DNA of 64,000 nt from Aurifilum marmelostoma (taxonomy: Eukaryota; Ascomycota; Sordariomycetes; Diaporthales; Cryphonectriaceae): the NCBI GenBank assembly GCA_027559495.1, contig JAMXSV010000004.1, positions 1,973,001 to 2,037,000 of the forward strand. The letters run 5' to 3'. Made by a program: the position numbers and the translations under genes. The stretch's first letter is position 1, and each line of letters begins with the position of its first letter. Below are positions 48,500 to 60,560 of the stretch, in pieces. Under the pieces are notes generated by a model. It saw only the letters and a program-made list of their open reading frames with translations. It ran no database searches and was not told where the DNA came from.

Positions 48500-49031
48500 T
48501 GTTATGACCCATCCAACATGCAGGTCACAACAAAGATTGCGGCACAGCACTAAGGCCATACGGAACGGACCATAGGGAGCCGGGAGTCCAATACTCTAGG
48601 ACAGAACTGGCACAACGAGATTACATAAGCCAGGATTAGGGTTATAAAGGTTGCTTAGTCAAAGGAATCGATATCGACTCTATCGACTAGTCGAAGGAAT
48701 TAGTATCGACTTGGTTAACTAGTTAAAGGATTCAATATCGACTCTAGCCTACCTCTGCTAGAAAAGAATTAATACTACTAATAAAGAACTAAAGAATAGG
48801 TTATATAAGAGATATATTTGCTACTATTAGATAAATCTAGTATATAGCTCTTTAATTATTAATCTAAGTATTATCTCTAATATAAGTAATAGCTTTATTG
48901 CTAGTAATATACTACAGAAAACTTTAAAAGTTATTTCTATATTCTTTAAATTATACTTTAATATTATTCTTGCTTAATATAAACCCTTTATATACTTATT
49001 ATATACTTTAGTTATAGCAGTACTTATTATA
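48500..49031 (+). repeat. 5' LTR of gypsy copy A
   Basis: 532 bp beginning TGTTATGACCC and ending TTATTATA (the 3' LTR ends TTATTACA, so the original terminal CA was mutated). Its left half is nearly free of RIP mutation, while its right half is mutated. It contains three tandem 30-32-nt units at 48657-48688, 48689-48720 and 48721-48750. Confidence 0.9.
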
Positions 49032-49099
49032 TTTTAATAACTTTTATTTAAGTATAATTTAGTATACTTCTTTTTAAGCAATATAAAAATATAATATTT

Positions 49100-52000
49100 C
49101 CCTAAACTCTAACTTCCTTTACTATAGGCAGGACCTAGATTAGCGCTAAGCTATAGTAAACTATTATAGCCTTATAGGCTTGCATTTAGGAACTTAAAGA
49201 ATTTAGCAATATGCAGATTAAGATCTATAAGATAGATAAATCTATTCTTTATAAAGGATTAAAGGGCATTCTTTAAGCTTTTATTACTTAGTGCAAGGCC
49301 TACTTTCTTTACTATCTAGCCTAGTTTATAGATAAGGGAGAGAAAGCAGTCTTTGCAGGAACTCGGTTAGAAGGCGATGCTCTTGCCTAGTTCGAACCTT
49401 TACTTCGAGACTACCTTAATAATCTAACTATACCTAATAATTATAATAAGGAAACTAAAGCTATCTTTAACTTATTTAAAGATTTCGAGAAAGCACTTAA
49501 GAATATATTCAGCAATCTAGATAAAAAGTGCATAGCAAAATGCAGTCTTATAGATCTTAAATAGACTAAAGCTGCTTTAAATTATATAGCTAAATTTAGG
49601 CAATATATAGAATAAGTTAGCTAGAAAGATAAAGCATTAATATCCTAGTTCTATAAAGGACTAAAGAATAGGATTAAAGATAAATTATATAAAATAGATT
49701 AATTTAATAATTTAGCAGAATATATTGCAATAGCAGTATAGATTAATAACTGCATCTTTAAATAATAATAGAAGAAAAACTGCAAAGGCAATAGATAACT
49801 ATAGAAGTTTAGGGCCCTAGCTAATAGTAGAAAATGCTACTAGCTTTAGCAGAATTACTAAGGCAAATAATAGAGCTATATAAGTATAGCGCAGAGCGGT
49901 AGCATGCATGCTAGCCTAATGGAATTAGATGCTATGCATTAATGTAACGACTTTTAGAATTAAGGCAAAAGCAATAGAGCATGCTTTAATTATAAGAAGC
50001 CTAGATACTTTGCATAGGAATATTAATAACTATAAAGAAAATAATAGCAATCTATCTAAAAGAGATAATAGCTTAATATTGCTACTTAATAGGAACCTAA
50101 TTATTTAAATAAAAATATCCTAATAAAGCAAGTAATAGACTCTATTAATTATAAATCTCTTAATTAGACTATATATTATAATAATAGTTGCATATTATAT
50201 CTCTTAGAGAAAGAAGATTTAGGATAGTTTCTCTAGAAACCTAAGGGATAACGACAACTTGCTACTGAAGGCAGGGCTTCTATTAAAGAAGAATAATTAG
50301 ACTATTCTACTAATCCTAGGGATTAGGGATCTAAGGAAGAATAGGACCTAGGGAAGTTTCCCCTATAGCATTATCTTATATAGCTTATAGACTATAATAA
50401 GCATATATCAAATACTATAGCATCCCCAGCCTATAATAGGCGCGATGATGACTTAGAAAATGCAGACTTCACTCTAGCCCCTATAGAAGAATATATTATA
50501 GAAATACTTACTCTGGAAGAAGGGACCTTTTAGAATAGATAACCTAATATCTTACTTAAACCTATTATACAATAATATATAGATAATTTAGAAGAATCGG
50601 TGCTAACCACCCGATGCAGTAGCCTTAATTCTAATAACCTAAATATTAATATCCAAATAAAATACCTTATATACAGAATACCTTTAAAAACCCTCTTTAG
50701 GAGCATCCTACTTTAGAATTATAAAGCAGATAAACTAAAGAATCCTAGAATTAATATATTCTACCTTAGATACTATTAATTAGTATAGATCTTATGCATT
50801 TATTATAGCTGCTAAATTTATTTTAAGGAAAAGATTAAATATAGATAGTTCCTAATTAGGGAAGAAGAATAATTTATTTGGGCATATAAAGAATCCGAAT
50901 TATAGTTTAAGGAAGTATTAGATAAAAAATACTATAATGCATTTATTAGTCTACTAGAAGATTGCCCCAGACCTTATATAGACAAGAAACGCAAGTAGTA
51001 GCAATATCTAGTAGAACAATGCACTATCTATATGCAGAACAAAGCATATGCCTAGCATACGCAGCAATGCAGCAAGAAGCGATATAAGTATGCTTAATAA
51101 CGAGCTAAAGCATTAGCTTAGAAGGCAGCTAAGAAGGCCCCAAAAGGGAAAGATCGCTTATAAAGGGATAATAGTTAATTAGGACTATAAGGTCCCTATG
51201 CATAATAGCAAGAGAAAGCTATATATATATACGCCTTAATATAAATATTAAGGGCTAACATTATAGCGCACTATTAGATAGTAGCGCATAAGGGAATTAT
51301 ATATCCCCCCGCATTATTAATATAGTAAAAATATTATAATAATAGAAAATAAAGCCCTATACCCTTAATATTATAGAAGGATAATCTATTATATATAATC
51401 AAAGAATAATTAATAAGGAAACTAATTACCTATTTATCTTAAATTAAGAATATATAATACTTATTTCTTTTAATATTATAGATATAGCGTACTATAATAT
51501 AATATTAGGACTTCTATAGCTTAAGAAGTATAATCCTCGAATTAATTGGACTATTAGCTAAATCTTTTAGGAATAAGCTATACCCAACGGGATAGTTGCA
51601 ATTAAAGGCGCAGGATAAGACTTAGTTACTAAAGATAGCTAAGAAAGGCGCTTAAATAAGAACTTAATATATACCTCTAAATTAGCAGAGACTAATAGCT
51701 TATAGAGAAGGACTATAAACGCCTTAAATCTATAGATGCAGAATAGGTATAGATTAAATATATAAGTAAATAGAAACTAGTTAGAAGGACTTAGTCTAGC
51801 ATAGAGCAATAATAATAGATAGCAATAATAAAAATAGAAGCTATAGCCTTAGAAACTCGGTTTAGCTTAGGGCAGCTAGGATAGGCTGCAGAAGCAGATA
51901 AATTAAGAATTATAAAAAATTAGATAAAGCTAATTAGGATATAATACTTCTATAATATTGCCTAAGAACGCTTAATAGTACCTTCTATTCTTATAAGCAG

Positions 52001-54860
52001 TAGCAATAGAAGAAGGACTTCTATTAATATTTAATAGTATACTATAAGAGTACTATAAATTTACTAGATTATTCTTAGGAAAGTATAAGGGATTACTTCC
52101 TATTAGAATCTAATTTGATTATAAAATACCCCTTAAGGAAGGAATAGAACTAAAGTTTTTCTCTATTTATAGACTAGACGAAGCAAGACTTAAGGCACTT
52201 AGGGAGTATCTAGATAAGAATCTTAAAAGAGGATATATTAGAGAATTATATTCTCTAGCAGAATACCCAATCCTCTTCATACCTAAGAAAAATAGCAAAC
52301 TTAGGCTATGCATAAACTTTAAATAATTTAATAATATAATAATTAAAGATTATTACCCTCTGCTAAGAAGCAATAAATTATAAGATAGAATATAAGGCGC
52401 GCAATAGTTTACCGCACTTAATCTTAAAGAAGGCTACTATTATATACAAATTGCAGAGGAGCATAAATAGAAAATAGCCTTTAAGACTTACTATAGATAT
52501 TATAAATATTATATTATGCTATTTAGATTAACTAATGCACTAGCTATATTCTAATGCATAATTAACTATATTCTCTGCAAATTCCTTAACATTTTTGCTA
52601 TTGCTTACCTAGATAATATCCTTATTTACTTAAAAAATCTTAAGATATATAAATAATATATATAAACTGTATTATAGATACTGCAAAACGCTAAGATGCT
52701 AGTAGAACTTACTAAATATTATTTCTATACTTAGAAAGTAGATTACCTTAGATATACTCTTAAATTAAGCAAGATTTGCATGCAGAAAGATAAAATTAAG
52801 GCAATTAAGGATTAGCCTGCATCTAGAAACCTTATAGATATTCAAGCATTCCTCGAATATATTAATTTCTATAGATAGTTTATTAAGAATTATAGTAAGG
52901 AAGTTAAGCCCCTTATAGAACTTACTAAAAAAGAAATGCTATTTCGTTAGGCAGAAGGATAATAGCAAGCATTTAATAAAATTAAAGATCTTATATTAAA
53001 AGACCTGGTTTGCGAAGAACTAAATCTTAGCAAGGAACTTAAATTATATATAGATATATTAGACTTTGCTATTAGAGCAAAACTTAACTAGTATAATAAA
53101 AAAGAATAATTAAGACTAATTGCTAACTTCTTAAAGAAGCTTAATAAATTAGAATTGCAGTACAGAATACTAGATAAGGAACTTATAGCTATTATAGAAG
53201 CATTTAAGGAATAGGAATAATATCTTATTAGCGCAAAATACTAGATTAAAGTATTTTCTAATTATAAAAATCTTACTATATTTACTATAATAAAGATACT
53301 TAATAGATAATAAGTAAGATAGGCAGAGTACCTATTATAATTTAATCTTAAAATTATCTATATCTAAGGAAAGGAGAATGCTAGAGCAGATGCCTTTAGT
53401 AGAAGGTCTAATTATTAGGATAAGGTTATAGAAGAAATCTAGAATATCTTTATAATAGATAGAGAAAGAAATCTTATTAATGCATATAGGGAGCTAAATA
53501 CTGCCCTTAGAATTGGTTAAATAAGCAAAGACCTAGAGAATATAATCTTAGAGGAATAAGATTAGTATATCCGGGATATATATAGTGCCCTAGTATATAG
53601 ATATTAGGGAGTTAAGGCAACTTTAGTATAGATTTCGAGATATTAGAACTTGCTAGGCCTTAAAAAAGAGAATTAAGGACCTTTTACAAAATTGCAATAA
53701 TTGCAAGAAGAATAAAGCAGAAAGATATAAGCCTTACAGATTGCTTTATCCTCTACTAGTACTAAGTTCGGTTTAGCAATTAGCTAGCCTAAACTTTATT
53801 ATTAAGCTATCTCTTTTATAAGAACCCTTAACTAAAGTGCAATTTAATAGCATTCTAGTAGTAGTTTGCAGACTAAGCAAGTATACTTACTTTCTACTAT
53901 ATAAGGAAAGCAGTATAGCAGAAGACCTTATATATATATTTCTTAGAATAATTATAGCTAATTATAGCATACTATAGGAAATTATCTTAGATAGGGATAG
54001 AAAGTTTGCATTAAACTTTTAGACCTTACTTGCAAAGCAGCTTAGAGCAGCTTATAAGATATTAACTGCATTCTATCTACAAATAGATAGATAAATAAAA
54101 TATATAAATCAAATTTTAGAATAATATCTATACTATTATATTAATTATAAATAAGATAATTAGATTAAATTATTGCTATTAGTATAATTTATATATAATA
54201 GCGCAGATATAAGTATAATAAAGGTATTGCTATTCTATGCAGTATATAAGCATAATCCTATAGTATATTATAAAATATTGCTAGGGGCAAATGCAGAAGT
54301 AGTAGATAAGAAAGCTTAAAGGATTTAGAAGATCTATAAAAAACTGCAGCAAGAACTTGCATTTATTAGGGAATAAATAATAAGATACGCAAATACTAAG
54401 AGAATTAGGGGACTAATCCTTAAGGAGGGAGATAAGATCTACCTTTTTCGATAAAATATCAAGATAAAAAGACTTAGTAATAAGCTTAATTATAAAAAGC
54501 TTAATCTATTTAAGATTTTGCAGAAAATCTTACTAGTTAACTATAAACTCGCACTCCCTTATAGCATAAAAATATACCTAGTTTTTTATATTTTACTACT
54601 AAAGCTAGCAGTATAAAATATAAAGATTAATAATAGCATTAAAGTTAAAGATAATAAACTAGAATATAAGATTAGAAAAATCCTTAAGCATAGAGGCTAG
54701 AATAATATATTAGAATACTTAGTTAAGTAGAAAGGCTATCCCTTAAGCAAAAATATATAGGAATCTCTAGAAAATATTACTAATATATTAGAATAGCTTG
54801 CGCAATACTAGTTTAAGAAAGAATAATTATAGTAGTAACTAGTTAGCCTATAGAAATATT
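49100..54860 (+). pseudogene. gag-pol of gypsy copy A, RIP-broken
   Basis: Read through its stops, the region shows chromovirus domains in order. A degenerate CCHC knuckle is at about 49978-50020. A protease LLDS-A motif lies near 51270. Reverse transcriptase covers about 52080-52640, with the catalytic YLDD read as YLDN at about 52608 because GAT/GAC became AAT. RNase H is at about 52980-53340, integrase at about 53640-54400, and a chromodomain (about 54665-54830) includes EYLVK and KGYPLS. In-frame TAG and TAA replace expected Trp and Gln codons throughout. Chromodomains target integration to heterochromatin in characterised chromoviruses. Confidence 0.85.
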
Positions 54861-54959
54861 AAAAATGCAGCTTATTAATTAAAATACCCTACTAGTTAAT
54901 AAAATAAGCTACTAATTAAAGAAATACTAGTTAGGGATAGTACTAGAAGGAAAAGATGC

Positions 54960-55420
54960 ACTAAGCTAGGCTAAGGGTTAGCAGCTAACTAAAGGTCTAG
55001 CTATATCTTCTAGCCTATATTTATCTAGAACACTTAGGTCCAGTGGGGTCTAACTAGCCCCCCCTATGGGCTGGCTATTAGAGGGAGGGCCCTTGGGAGC
55101 TAAGGCCTTAGCGCCTCGGTCGGCCTCTTTAGTGGCTAAACGCTCAGCCTCGGCCTCCGCCTCCTCCGCCTCCAGATGCTCTAACTCTCCTAGATTCGTT
55201 AAGCCCTAACGAATGGCCTGAGCTATCTTCTCTCTCTATATCTTCTTCTGTTAGCGAAGACGCATTAACTTTAGCTCGAGGTCTTCGATTTCGTCCTTTA
55301 ACTTTTGATGCTGGGAGGAGATGTTAAGAAGCTTAGAAGAGTTGGTCGGTTTAAGAACGTTGCATTTAGAATATTAGCAACGCACGCACTCAGCGCACCA
55401 GAAAGAATCCTTAGGAAATA
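54960..55420 (-). pseudogene. antisense Cys-motif + coiled-coil reading frame in gypsy copy A
   Basis: On the strand opposite gag-pol, between the chromodomain and the 3' LTR, a protein-like frame is unusually well kept. It begins with a cysteine pattern (CAECVRC...YSKC, about 55400-55362), continues as a charged helical stretch (SSQHQKLKDEIEDLELKLMR, about 55335-55275), then LTNLGELEHLEAEEAEAEAE (about 55195-55135) and a Pro/Ala tail to about 54960. At least three in-frame stops break it, at least one explicable as CAA to TAA. Base composition here is clearly richer in G and C than in the rest of the element. It resembles, by memory only, small Cys-plus-coiled-coil hypothetical proteins common in repeat-rich fungal genomes. 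Function unknown. Confidence 0.5.
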
Positions 55421-55650
55421 CCTAATAAAATTTCAAGCCCTAAGCATTATAAAAAGAATAGGGAATTATAATAATAGCTTTAGAAAAAATAATTAAATAA
55501 AGGAACTTCTTCTGCTTTAACTTATTAGAATAAAGATTAAAAGATTTTAGTTTTATAACTCTATTTAATATTCTAATTAGAAAGATATAATAATATAGCA
55601 AAATAATAGCAGGAAAATTTATAAGAAAATTATTAAGGATAATAATTTAT

Positions 55651-55663
55651 AGGAAAGAGATAA
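55651..55663 (+). other. polypurine tract of gypsy copy A
   Basis: AGGAAAGAGATAA lies immediately before the 3' LTR, where the plus-strand primer of LTR retrotransposons is expected. The run is purine-rich apart from one T. Confidence 0.6.
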
Positions 55664-56195
55664 TATTATAACTTATCTAATATGCAAATTATAATAAAGA
55701 TTGCAGTATAGCACTAAGGCTATATAGAATAGATTATAGGAAGCTAAGAGTTTAATATTCTAGAATAGAACTAGCATAATAAGATTATATAAGCTAGAGT
55801 TAGGATTATAAAGGTTGCTTAGTTAAAGGAATTAATATTAACTCTATTAACTAGTTAAAGGAATTAGTATTAACTTAATTAACTAGTTAAAGGATTTAAT
55901 ATTAACTCTAGCCTATCCCTGCTAAGAAGAAACTAATACTACTAATAAAGGACTAAAGAATAGGTTATATAAGAGATATATTTGCTATTATTAGATAGAT
56001 CTAGTATATAGCTCTTTAGTTATTAATCTAAGTATTACCTCTAATATAAGTAATAGCTTTACTGCTAGTGATATACTGCAGAAGACTTTGAAAGTTGTTT
56101 CTGTATTCTTTGGATTATACTTTAATATTGTTCTTGCCTAATATAAACCCTTTGTGTACTTATTGTATACCCCGGTTACAGCTGTGCTTATTACA
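55664..56195 (+). repeat. 3' LTR of gypsy copy A
   Basis: 532 bp, exactly the length of the 5' LTR. Its left portion is heavily mutated relative to the 5' LTR (CGAC reads TAAC, GGCACAG reads AGTATAG), but its last ~130 bp are nearly unmutated and end in TTACA, followed by CTTTA. The three tandem units recur at 55821-55852, 55853-55884 and 55885-55914. Confidence 0.9.
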
Positions 56196-59100
56196 CTTTA
56201 GTTTAATAGCTTTCTAAAGAAAGCTAAGCATAGCTAGAGAAAATAGCTTAGCTAGATATATTAACTATTTATAAAAAACCCTTTTATTTATTAACTACTA
56301 TATTTAATATTAAAGATAGAAAGAAGAGCTTCTTAGCCTTAAAGCAACTTAGTAAGAAAGGTTATCTTTATTAGAGCAACTAGCTTTTATAAGAGCCTGC
56401 TATAAAGAAGCTCCTTCTTAAATATTGCAAATTTAACTTACTTAAACCTCTTTTCTTAAAGATTAAGAAAAAGAGCTATCTAACTAATGCTAATAAAGCC
56501 TTAATAGCAATTCTAATTAATCTTAATAACCCTTTAAATAGAAATATTAAATTAGCTGCTATTAATTTAATAATTTAGTAGTTTTATTAAAAAAAGGCTA
56601 AAGCTCTTATTGCTTATATCTTTAATTTAATTATTAAATAGTTTATTCTAAAGAACTAGGCTATAGGCACTAAATCTATTTAGTATTAAAAGCTCTTTAT
56701 AGAGCTTTAGATTATTTAAAGCAAGTCCTATAAGATTCTAAGTAAATATATAAATATCTTTAATTTTATTAAAGAGAAGCTAATTTTTTTAGCTATTAAG
56801 TAAAAGATATTAAATATTAAATTAATTTTATTTAAGATATTTAAACTAAATATCCTTAGTAAATTATATATATTAAGCAATTTATATATTTAAGCCCTTA
56901 AAGCTAGTTTACTCTTAGAGCTATTTAAGCTAATTATATTAATAAGGTAAGGAACTTAAAGACTTTCGAAAGTATAAATCTTATAAGGCAATAAAAGAAG
57001 AAAAAGAGTAAGAAAAAGAATAATAAAGTATATTCTTATTATAACTACTTAGCTAATAATTATTAGTTTATCTATCTTAAGAAAAAGCGAGAAAAAGGAT
57101 AAGTAAAGATATAAGAGAAAAATAGAGGAAAAGAATAGTAAAAAAGATAGAAATATAAGCACTTAAGAGATAAATCTTATATTTAAATAATAAGCTATTA
57201 AAGAAAAAGATTATTAATATGCTTTTCTCTTCTTTTAAGCTATATTTAATGCCTATTATAAATCTAGCTAATTAGAGAGCTTAAATTAAGCTATTCTAAG
57301 CTTTAAATATATTAAATCCTCTAAGGACTTTAATATATAGAAATTATTATTGCTAATTATATATTATTATTATATTCTTTTTTTTTACTTAATATTAATA
57401 TTTCTATTAATAACTCTATTAATAAGAGATCTATAGCAATATAGATGCTATCTGCTATATCTTTAGCATTAAAGAAAAATTTATTAGTATTAATTATTTA
57501 ATAAATATGCTAGCTATTATTATAGAAAAAGATTTAGTAACTTCCTTTAGAGTTGAAATAGTATAGCTAAAGTATAAAGTTAATAGCACTATTAATAATC
57601 TTACCCTATATTAGATATATTTCTGCTCTGAATTTGCTTAAGATATTATTAGTATTTTATGCCTTTATAAGAAAGGCTTAAGAATTCGAAACTTTAATCT
57701 TTTTAAGCTCTAAGGATATAGCATAGTTATATAGTTCGATAATAACTTTAATATTATTACTTTAATAATATATAGCGCATTCCTTTTAAATAAAGCTATA
57801 GAATCCTTAGCCTTAGCTATTAATTTAGCTAAATAGCATTAATGCTTAGGGTATATTAGCAAAGAAGCTATTTTAAGGACTGCCTTAGCAATAGCTAGCA
57901 TTAAGCTAGAAATGTTTTCTTCTAAATAGAAAGGAAATCTTATATACAAAGCCTATAACTATAGAAAGATCTTTAAGCATATATTAAGCTAAGGATTTAC
58001 TAAGCCTAAAAGCGCTAAAGAGATTTAGCATTTTAACTTCTTTTCTATAGTAATAAAAAAAGTAAATAGCAAATAATATAGTATTCTTGCTATTAAAGGG
58101 AAATATGCTTATTATTAATTTATTATATTTTCTAATAAAGAATTAGGCTTTAGGAAGGTTTTAAAGATGCTTAAAATCTTATATTATTAGTAGAAAGCTA
58201 AGATTTAGAGGATTTATATAGATAATAGTATAGAGCTCTTAAGAAAAGATAAAAATAAGCTTTAATAGTAGCTTAGAAAGAAGGGAATTAGGCTAATGCT
58301 ATTATTGCTATATATGCTTAAATAGAATAGCTTAGCTAAATATTTAAATTGCATTATTATAGAAAAGGCATACTGCTAGATAGAGGATCTAAAGATGCTA
58401 TACTTACTATAGCCCTATTTATTTAAGGCAGTAGTAGCTATTATAAATTTTATTATTAATAATTAAATAAAGGCATTAAACTAATGCTCTTATAAGGCTT
58501 TCTTTAATAAATGCCTTTTAGGCAATAATTATAAGCTAAATCTAAGCAATGCTATTATATTAAAATAGTAATATATAATTTATATTCTTAGCAAATATTA
58601 TTAATAAAGCAATAAATTTAAGCTAAGAGAAGAGCTTAGCATTATATTATAAAGCTATTTACTTAGTTTAAAGTATATCTAACTAAATAATCTAGTATAC
58701 TTTGCTAGAAGATTATTATTATAGCGAATTTTATAATATATAAGATTTAAGGAAGCTATAAGATCCTAATTTTTATTAAAGAGCTTATTAGTATTATTAT
58801 TAATATAATTATTATTAGCTAGCTAGTTATTAAATAAATACTAGCGCTTATATTAGGCTAAAAGCCTATTAAAGCTAGGATTTTATATTTTCTAATTAAT
58901 ATAGTATTCTTATTTCTAAATAAACTAAGTATACTTTATAAAGCTTTCTGCAATTATAATTAGGCTAAATAGCGCGCTAGCTTATATAAAGAGCTTAGAA
59001 ATTTTATTTAATTAGGAGTATTTTAAGCCTAAGAATAGTACTTTAGATATTATACTTTAGAAATGCAATATATTTTTAAGAGAAAGCTTAATAGGAATAG

Positions 59101-60104
59101 AAAGGTTTTAGAATATAAGGTTTAAGTAGTAGTATAAGGATTTATTTAATAAGAGAATATTAATTTTAATAAAATATTTGCATTAGTTAGTAAGATATTA
59201 ATTTAAAGAATCCTTCTTTATTTAGCAGCAATACTTAATTAGGAAATTAATTAGATTAATATAGTAGCAATCTTTCTAAATAGCAATCTTAAGGAAAAAG
59301 TCTTTATTAAAATGCTAAATAGCCTAGCAGAATTTCTAGCTAAATATTCTAAAGAAAATATTATTAGATTTAATCTCTTAAAGCTATAAGTTCTTTAAGC
59401 AATAAAGTTGCTTTATAGCTTTAAGTAATTGCTATAGCAATAGCAAAAAAAGCTAACTAGTAAACTCTTTAAAATAGGCTTTATTTAGCTTTGCAGTAAT
59501 GCAATAATCCTTATTAATTATTAACTAAAAATTATATCTATAGCTATATTAATAATCTTTTTCTAATAAGCTCTAAATAAATAAGCATTAATTTTATTAA
59601 ATAAGGCCTTTTAGAAAGATTTAATATTAAGGACCTAGGCTAAGCAGCTTATTTTCTAGAGGTATCTATTACTAGAAATCGCAATTAATGCTCCCTTAGG
59701 CTTGCTTAAGAGGCATATGCTAAATAATTGCTTTTAGAAAGCAGCTATAAAGATATAAAATCCTTACCTATTCCTTTCGCATTAGGATCTCTAGCTTTAG
59801 CTAAATTAAATAAATATTAGGCCTTAAATAGAGATATTATAATATATTAATTAAGTAATAGCTAATTAATATATTTAATAATCTAAATAAGGCTTAATCT
59901 TGCCTTTCTGCTATCTATAATCTTAAGATATAATTATAATCTTTTAGTAGAGAATTAAGCTCTTCTTAAATATAGATTTTGCTATTATTAAGGCACTAAA
60001 AGCCTTAGCCTTAAAATTAGCAATAAGCAATAATAAATGCTATAGATATATTAGAATAATAAATATTTTAGCTATAAATTACTTAGCCTAAAGAAAAGGC
60101 TTTC
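56196..60104 (+). mobile_element. Ty1/copia element remnant, RIP-inactivated, split by gypsy copy A
   Basis: Read through stops on the plus strand. A gag-type zinc knuckle is followed by a Lys-rich stretch at about 57030-57110. Integrase sequence ends with an NSLA segment (about 58320) and surrounding residues typical of the copia QNGxAER region. Copia-type reverse transcriptase begins near 59090 with an IDFN-TFA region at about 59160. The catalytic YxDD appears as YINN (59545-59556), both aspartates changed by G-to-A. RNase H-like sequence follows to about 60060. Gag-integrase-RT order is diagnostic of copia. Neither LTR is identified; the right end is cut by the second gypsy insertion at 60105. 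Confidence 0.8.
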
Positions 60105-60560
60105 TGTTATAACCCATCCAATATGCAGGTCACAAGAATGGTCGCAGGCAGCAAGGACTAGGTATCAAGGACCCAATGTCCTGACTAAGAAAAGACAGAA
60201 CCCGGATTACCTAAGCAAGGGTTAGGGTAACAGGGGTGGATTACTAGGAGCACGGCTCACCAGGCTCACTTGGATCACCGCAGTAATCCAGGAAGCAAGG
60301 CAGGAATAGCGATCTATACTAAAGAGCAGGATATATAAGAATATATTTATTACCATTAGATAGATTCAGTATATAGCTCTTTAGTTATTAATCTAAGTAT
60401 TACTTCTAATATAAGTAATAGCTTTACTGCTAGTAATATACTGCAAAAGACTTTAGAGATTATTTCTATATTCTTTAGATTATACTTTAATATTATTCTT
60501 ACCTAATATAAACCCTTTATATACTTATTATATATCCTAATTACAGCAGTACTTATTATA
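60105..60560 (+). repeat. 5' LTR of gypsy copy B
   Basis: 456 bp beginning TGTTATAACCCATCC and ending TTATTATA, followed by TTTTAATAAC as after the 5' LTR of copy A. The first ~230 bp are nearly unmutated and differ from copy A: the tandem units are missing and other sequence (around 60235-60300) takes their place. The right half matches copy A and is RIP-mutated. Confidence 0.85.

Larger units (their letters stand above)
48500..56195 (+). mobile_element. complete Ty3/gypsy chromovirus, RIP-inactivated (copy A)
   Basis: A full-length element of 7696 bp with two 532-bp LTRs, flanked on both sides by the 5-bp duplication CTTTA. The internal order on the plus strand is gag with a CCHC knuckle, protease, reverse transcriptase, RNase H, integrase, then a chromodomain, which places it among chromoviruses. 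Virtually every long frame is broken by TAA and TAG from C-to-T and G-to-A changes, so it is inactive. An antisense frame and a short GC-richer island lie between pol and the 3' LTR. A second copy of the same family starts at 60105. Confidence 0.92.

Noticed and set aside
49380..49420. GTTCGAACC, similar to a tRNA B box
   Set aside because: It lies inside gypsy gag and no acceptor stem, anticodon arm or A box can be placed around it.
55305..55496. 63-codon plus-strand frame in gypsy copy A
   Set aside because: It is the reverse of the antisense Cys/coiled-coil frame and shows no protein-like features itself.
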